A program made the position numbers and the translations under genes. Shown here piece by piece: positions 58,503 through 64,000 of a stretch of DNA of 64,000 nt (positions are counted from its first letter, which is position 1; every line of letters begins with the position of its first letter). The stretch lies in contig NC_089587.1 of assembly GCF_019320115.1 (NCBI RefSeq), forward strand, positions 87,562,939 to 87,626,938, in the 5' to 3' direction. The stretch comes from Miscanthus floridulus. Lineage: Eukaryota; Streptophyta; Magnoliopsida; Poales; Poaceae. Under the pieces are notes generated by a model. The model worked only from the letters and a program-made list of their open reading frames with translations. It had not been told where the DNA came from and made no database searches.

Positions 58503-58840
58503 TGCAAAGTCCACATGGTCTGTGCTATATTCACTAGGAAAGTAGATGTTACAAGTATTTAGTTTATGCTTGTATCACTCTTCGTACATCAAGGATGAAG
58601 TACGCAGGATAGTGCTATCTTGGATTCCTTCCAATGTAACAATGCTTTATGGAAGTCAATGAACGAAATTCTTTTGACAAAAATTTACTATAAAGAACAA
58701 GTATAGTAAGTTGTCTTGACCAATTTGGTCCCTCTGATGCTTGAATGCTATGTAGCCTAAAGCTATCGCTGACATTGAAAACTGGTAACATGTCTCTCTT
58801 CCATAAAAGTCTTTCGTCCTGAATCTCGGGACGCGATTCC

Positions 58841-58856
58841 TTTAAGGGGGGAGGGC
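58841..58856 (+). other. Polypurine tract of LARD C
   Basis: TTTAAGGGGGGAGGGC directly before TGTAACACC. Confidence 0.88.
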
Positions 58857-61800
58857 TGTAACACCCCAGGTGTTTGTCACCAGTTAAGCAATGGGTTTAA
58901 ACTCAACCATGGCATGTTAAGTGGTGATGGAGATGTTAGGTCAAACATATGAAAAGGAGCCACCACTTAAACTTGGACCATGCACCATTGCTTACGTGCT
59001 TCCCTTTTCAAAAAGTATGCTTGAGTAATGCTGGATGTACTTGTTTCATGTGTCTCGCATCAATATCCATCTATATTGATCCATGGAAAAGTTTCGTGAA
59101 GTTTGGAATCAAAAAGTCACATGAAATGATAAGTTATATCCTTGTTGGAATGATTTTACTAAGTGCTTGAATTGCACTATTAAGTGAATGAGAACATGAG
59201 ATGTCAACCAGAAACCTTGAAACCTTGCCAAAATGACTCTAGATGAACTCTACAACAAAAGTCATGAAAGGTTCGTGTTGGGCAAAGGCCAAGAAAATGC
59301 TCCAATGGATCAAAAAGGATAATTTAAGATTTATCGGGATACTACATTGGTCAAAGTAGAACTGTAGGTTCTATACCAGTTTTGGTATGGAGCCCTAAAT
59401 AAAAGTTGTAGTTCATGATGTGTAGAACAAACTTTGTTTTTGGACCAAGAGCCAGATAAGCATGGAAACAAGTCAAACCGAGGCTCAAACTTTGAATCAG
59501 CAGATGTTTTCAGCACTTGAAATTTTTCTAAGTCTGGGAACTGAAATTTCAGTTTCAGGTTAGCTTATTTGGAGCTCTGTACATCCCAAACCAGGACGAA
59601 CAAGTTCATTGACCTTTAATATAAGTTGTAGTACTCCCTTAGATATACAACTTGTATTACTGAGGTTTTTGCTCAAACTGGCTGGATTAGTGAGTAGAAG
59701 GGGGCGAAGAATGCACTTTCAGTCGGTCGGTTACTGAACTGCAGAATTTGGTTTTGAGGTACCCTACTTTGAAGATCCATATCTACAAATATAGGCCGAA
59801 CTAGTTCTTGATCCTTAAACCAATGTTGTTCACCTCACAAGAGATATACAACTTTGCCTCTTGCGTCGTGATCCCAGGACCACTGTATCGGGAGATAGAG
59901 GATGGGAAAAATGGAGTTTCAGTTGTACGTTTGAGGTGGTATTTTTAGCTCAGCCGATTTCAAACTGAAAGATCGGCCGACCGAGCGCAGGACGCCGCTG
60001 CCGCGTGGCCTCGTCCTGGTTCGCATGACCGCCACCTCGCCCTTGCTCGTCGTTTTAGCGAAGCCGAGCCCGAGCCTGCTCCCTGTCCTCTCCATTCGCT
60101 CTCTCTCCGGCTCTCTCTCGGTCGCTCACGCTCGCCCTTGCCTCTGCTAAAGCACACAGAGCGCAGGCGGTCGCCATGCCCACCATTGCCAGCGAGCGGA
60201 GCTTCCACGCCGCCCGTTCCTGCTTCTTGCTGCGTCCTCCTCGCCCGGCCAACCGTCTGGCTCCTTTGCTTCGCACGCGTGCTCGTTCGGTCCAGCGTTG
60301 CCGGGGACCACTCGTCGCCGCGGGCAGCCATGGACGCCAGCCAAGCCGAAGCTCGGGCTGTCGCCGCACGAGCACGTGGCCTGGCCGCTGCGCCCTGCCA
60401 TGGCGCGAGCGGAGCCCAGCCGCGGGCGCGCTGTGGCCACCCGGTTTCGCGCGGCTCGTCCTCGACCGCCCGTCGCGACCCACAGCGTCGCCGCCGTTAG
60501 TCTACGCGCAGCCGAGCCGCATGCACACGTGGCCAGCCCTCCACACTCCTCCTCGGACCGAGTCCGAGGGCACCATCAGGGTGCGCACGGGACCGTACTT
60601 TCTCCCCGCCACTCGTCGCCATCGACTGCCGCCTCTCCGGCCGGATTCGGCGAAGTCCAGTGCCTCCTCTGCTTTTAATTCTGACCAGGGACTTCATGCA
60701 ACAATTAGGAGAAAGGGAGGGTCCTATCTGCAATGTTATAGACTCATATGAATAGTGCTCCAAGGGACCTATTTGTTTTAAATCGGCTGAAAGTTTGGAA
60801 AATCATAATAAATCATAGGAAATTCGTAAAATAGCAAATGAGGACTTTTTGGAATCCCTGTGAAATTTTCTATGCAGTAGATCTATAATATTTCAGGTTT
60901 TAGTTTAAAGTTTTAGCTGTGAAAATGGATTTATGCATCTAGGTTTTCAATTCTAGTTGTATTTGTCTTTTTCATAACTGCAGTTGTAGGGCTCCAAATG
61001 AAGTGAAATTTTTGTGACATGCTACTCATGTGATGTTTGATGTGTGGTAAAAATTTCATGGTCATTGGTTGCTGTATGAGTGAGTTATTAGTTTATCTTG
61101 CTCTCACATGATTTCTTGCTTTAGCAACTTGTCTTTTTCATAGAGGTTGCTATACATATTCAAATGGAGTGAAATTTATATAGTAGACTATTGAATGGAT
61201 ATGTGATCCACTATAATTTTTGTAGAATTTATTGTATAATTTTGGTATATGTTCATTAAGTCACATTGTTATCTAAAATAAATTAAGAAATGTATTAAAA
61301 GAATTTATTTGGTCATGGACACTAGGTTTTCTGGTGTTCTTTAGTCATGTGTGAAATGTTGGTAAAGTTGGTTTTGCCCAATTATGTGTTTGCAACATAA
61401 GTTAATAATTATTTTCTTGCCGATGTGGTTTATGGACAGATCTGGGAACTTAGCAAAGTTCTTCATGATAATGTGCTTTGTTGTGAAACTTGTTTATACA
61501 AAAGTTGTAGATAATTCATGTATCTAGCTGCTGTTAAAATTTGGTGTCATTTGGCCAAGTAGTTTAAGAGTTACAGTTGTTTAAAGTTGGGTTATACAAT
61601 TGATTGCTCTCTGTCTTGTTTAGACCAGTTTCGGTAAATGTATAATTTCGACCTACTTAACTTGGGAATCATGCTGTGATGGTTATAGATGAAATGTAGA
61701 TAATTTCATAAGCTTTCCAAAATGTCTTCTTGCAAGTCATTTGGATTTGTATAACTCCAGTTATAGCTAAATCTTGTAGCTGCTGTTTGCATATCCAGAA

Positions 61801-63789
61801 ATTGGCAGATTCCAATTATAGTGTTTGCTTGTATATTGTTAAGTGTGACTTATGCCTTGAATGATGACTGAGTTAGAGCACCTGAGATCTTGGGAAACTT
61901 GTGTCATGCTTGGTGTTGTCGTCTTCTTTGCCATCTTAGCATGATAGATTGTGTGATGTTTAAGTAAGCATCGCAAAGTACTTAAGTGTGTTAGTGTAAA
62001 CTATGCTTGTCTTGCTTGCTATTTTGTGATGCGTCTCATGGTACTATTCTTTATATTTATGCACTTGTATATTGCATCTCATCTAGGTACGCTAGATGCA
62101 CCATGTGAAGGATGCGATGTTGAGCCAAACCCGAAGATTTGGTTTGGTGGATATATCCCGAAGATGGAAGGACTAAGCAAGTGACAGGACCGAAGGTGTC
62201 ACCAAGACGGTGCAAGCTAACTGAACTGACTTGTGTCGGATCCCAGGCAAGCCCCGGAGCATTCTAAGTCTCCCATGTTTTTACAAATATCTTGAGTATC
62301 TTTTATTGTTGATGATGCATTAAGTACAGGAATTGGTTGGAACCAATTGTTGCATTATATCCTTACCTTGTCCAGATAAAATCCTGTGAATCCTAATTAA
62401 GTGTAGGATCGAATGATGCTTAGCTATGCATAGACTGGTAGAAGTCAGGTGATTTCCTGTCACCTGCGAGATGTAGGATGAGCTCTGGTCACGGTTGGCT
62501 ATATTTGCTATCGTGGGAAAAGAACCATGTGTTAATAATGAATGGAGACCGGATGGGATGACGGTAGTGCAGCAACAAGGCATGGAGGTCTTGGGTGTGA
62601 ATCTATCCCCTGTCTGTGTCATTTAAGGACCGATTCGCTATACTGTCCTCAGGTCATGTTGAACGCAGCCTAACACTTAGCTGGCCGGATAAGTCGTTCC
62701 GACCGCGAAGCCGAGTAGCTCAACTCAGGCCGGGAACGCGAGCAGTGGACGGCATTCTGGAGGTAGTAAGGATGTGCGGAGAGCCATTGGCATAAGCCCA
62801 AGGCGGGTTAGAGTCCCGAACAACCTTGGCAGAGTGGTTCTCTGAGAATGCTGATCTGTTCGGACTCGCGACTCCTGAATTGTGCCAAAGGTGACTTGTT
62901 TGCGACCCTGACGGGGGAAGCAGGGTTTGTGTTAGGAATACCCCTCCAGCTGGATAGGAATCGATTCGAATCGCCGTCTCTCCCGGATAGTGAGAACTTG
63001 ACTTGAGCAGCGGCAACATAGATTCACTAAATATAAAGATATGGTTAAATGATGATGATAATGATGATGAGAATGATGATGAGCCATGAAATACCTGATA
63101 TGGTTATTATTGTTTGCAACTAAATCAAATGATTGATTAGTACAGGTGCTAATATAGATGGTAGGAAATGGCTAAAAGTCACTGCTAGTACAGGTAAATA
63201 ATGCAAATGGTTACTCAAGCTTTTATGCAAAAAGGTTGTCCAGCAAGATCCACTGATAAAGCCTTGCATACTCCTTGGTGTCATTTATTTCTGGTTTATG
63301 ATGGATAAGTCTAGCTGAGTACATTCTCGTACTCAGGGTTTATTCCCCCTTGTTGCAGATGACGTGCTCTATAATAGCTACTTCAAGTATTGTCTCCACC
63401 CTGCGGGGAATGAAGACTAGATCATGGGCATGATCTTCTATGTTATCTTATCTTGTTGCTTTTGCTGGATATGACTATGGAACTGGCTCGTATTTGAACT
63501 AAGTATATGTGAGGGTCTCAAACTACTTTGTTTCCGCTATTTGTGAACTCGTTTTGTAATAACTATGTGAACTCTGATGTATGAGGTACTTATGAACTAC
63601 TTGTGAAATGGATGTAACATGTGGCTTGTTATGTTGAATTACTGTGATCTTGGTTGTATGCAAGTTGGTTTGAAATCCCTCGTGGTTTCAGTTGACTACC
63701 GGGTTTATATGGGTTCAAGTATGACGGTTTGATCACTTCGGTGATTGCTTTCGTACTTGTGCTCTTATAAATTGGTCGGTTCTGTTACA
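58857..63789 (+). repeat. 3' LTR of LARD C
   Basis: A 4,933-bp LTR nearly the same as 49111-54032, followed by the CCGTG duplicate. GC-rich island at about 59975-60680; HP1 at 62447-62465 with one T-G pair; HP2 at 63315-63336; GAT-rich run near 63049-63081; TATAAA at 63766-63771, 18 nt before the end. ORFs in the GC island do not match those of the 5' LTR in length or frame. Confidence 0.92.
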
Positions 63790-63794
63790 CCGTG
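63790..63794. other. Target-site duplicate of LARD C, right (CCGTG)
   Basis: Same five bases as 49106-49110. Confidence 0.93.
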
Positions 63795-64000
63795 CCTCCA
63801 CGCTACCATCCGTAACCTAGCCGCCAAGTCGCTGAATCCGCCATCAGCTTCCCCGCATAGTCGCCGCCGCGCCTCTGTTCCCTACGCCGCCGCTGCCCTG
63901 CACACCACCGCTGCTCAGCATGCCGCCATGAGCTCGCCTATGCCCTAGCCGCCTCTCCTGCGCGCCTCCCTACTAAGCCGTGCTTCGCGCTCCCGAGCAC
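63795..64000 (+). other. 3' region of copia G, right part
   Basis: GC-rich sequence continuing G after LARD C. It may belong to an untranslated or env-like part that SIRE elements carry before the 3' LTR, but no domain can be recognised in 200 bp. The 3' LTR of G should follow outside the window. Confidence 0.5.

Larger units (their letters stand above)
54033..58856 (+). mobile_element. Internal domain of LARD C
   Basis: A 4,824-bp non-coding internal domain, with a primer-binding site at 54035-54046 and a polypurine tract at its end. The first part (54276-54770) is almost the same as A 7474-7960. After that, similarity is patchy, with three segments absent from A. It carries HP3 (54687-54708), the block shared with A and B (56020-56100) and one 147-codon ORF. 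No gag-pol remains, so an autonomous relative would have to supply proteins. Confidence 0.88.

Overview
The window is intergenic, repeat-derived DNA from a plant. The families suggest a grass, probably Andropogoneae (sugarcane, sorghum or Miscanthus type), but this is inferred from recognised families and was not tested by a search. I see no host gene, tRNA or rRNA. Nearly every base can be assigned to long terminal repeat (LTR) retrotransposons inserted into each other. Coding capacity comes from three decayed elements. Two are Ty3/gypsy elements of chromovirus Tekay type (F on +, E on -), each with gag, protease, RT, integrase and a C-terminal chromodomain. The third is a Ty1/copia element of SIRE/Maximus type (G, +). 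The rest are very long LTRs (4.1-4.9 kb) and non-coding internal domains resembling LARDs (large retrotransposon derivatives), called A, B and C here.

Layout. 1-15783: tandem LARD A with an exact 8,551-bp period (internal 3' part 1-2640, LTR 2641-7232, internal 7233-11191, LTR 11192-15783). 15784-20415: remains of Tekay F, interrupted inside an accessory ORF at its left edge. 20416-21098: a stub of F's 3' LTR fused head-to-head to a piece of E's 3' LTR. 21099-22536 and 37752-40339: Tekay E on the minus strand, split by solo LTR D (22537-26345 plus 36742-37751, TSD ATTTT). LARD B (26346-36736, TSD GTAGT) sits inside D. 40340-41114: an inverted B-type LTR fragment (H) inserted in E's gag. 41115-49110 and 63795-64000: copia G, inserted in H. 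49111-63789: LARD C (TSD CCGTG), inserted in the 3' untranslated part of G.

Order of events from nesting: E is oldest. D entered E's pol and B entered D. Independently H entered E's gag, G entered H and C entered G. The tandem A copies differ at only three bases that I could find, so that duplication looks very recent.

None of the coding elements is intact. F and E share several inactivating changes, which suggests a common defective ancestor. A, B and C keep a primer-binding site, polypurine tract and LTR ends without gag-pol, so they would depend on proteins from an autonomous relative. The most interesting signals are non-coding: three small hairpins, two in the LTRs and one in the leader, kept across otherwise divergent families, two with paired base changes; and a block shared by the internal domains of A, B and C.
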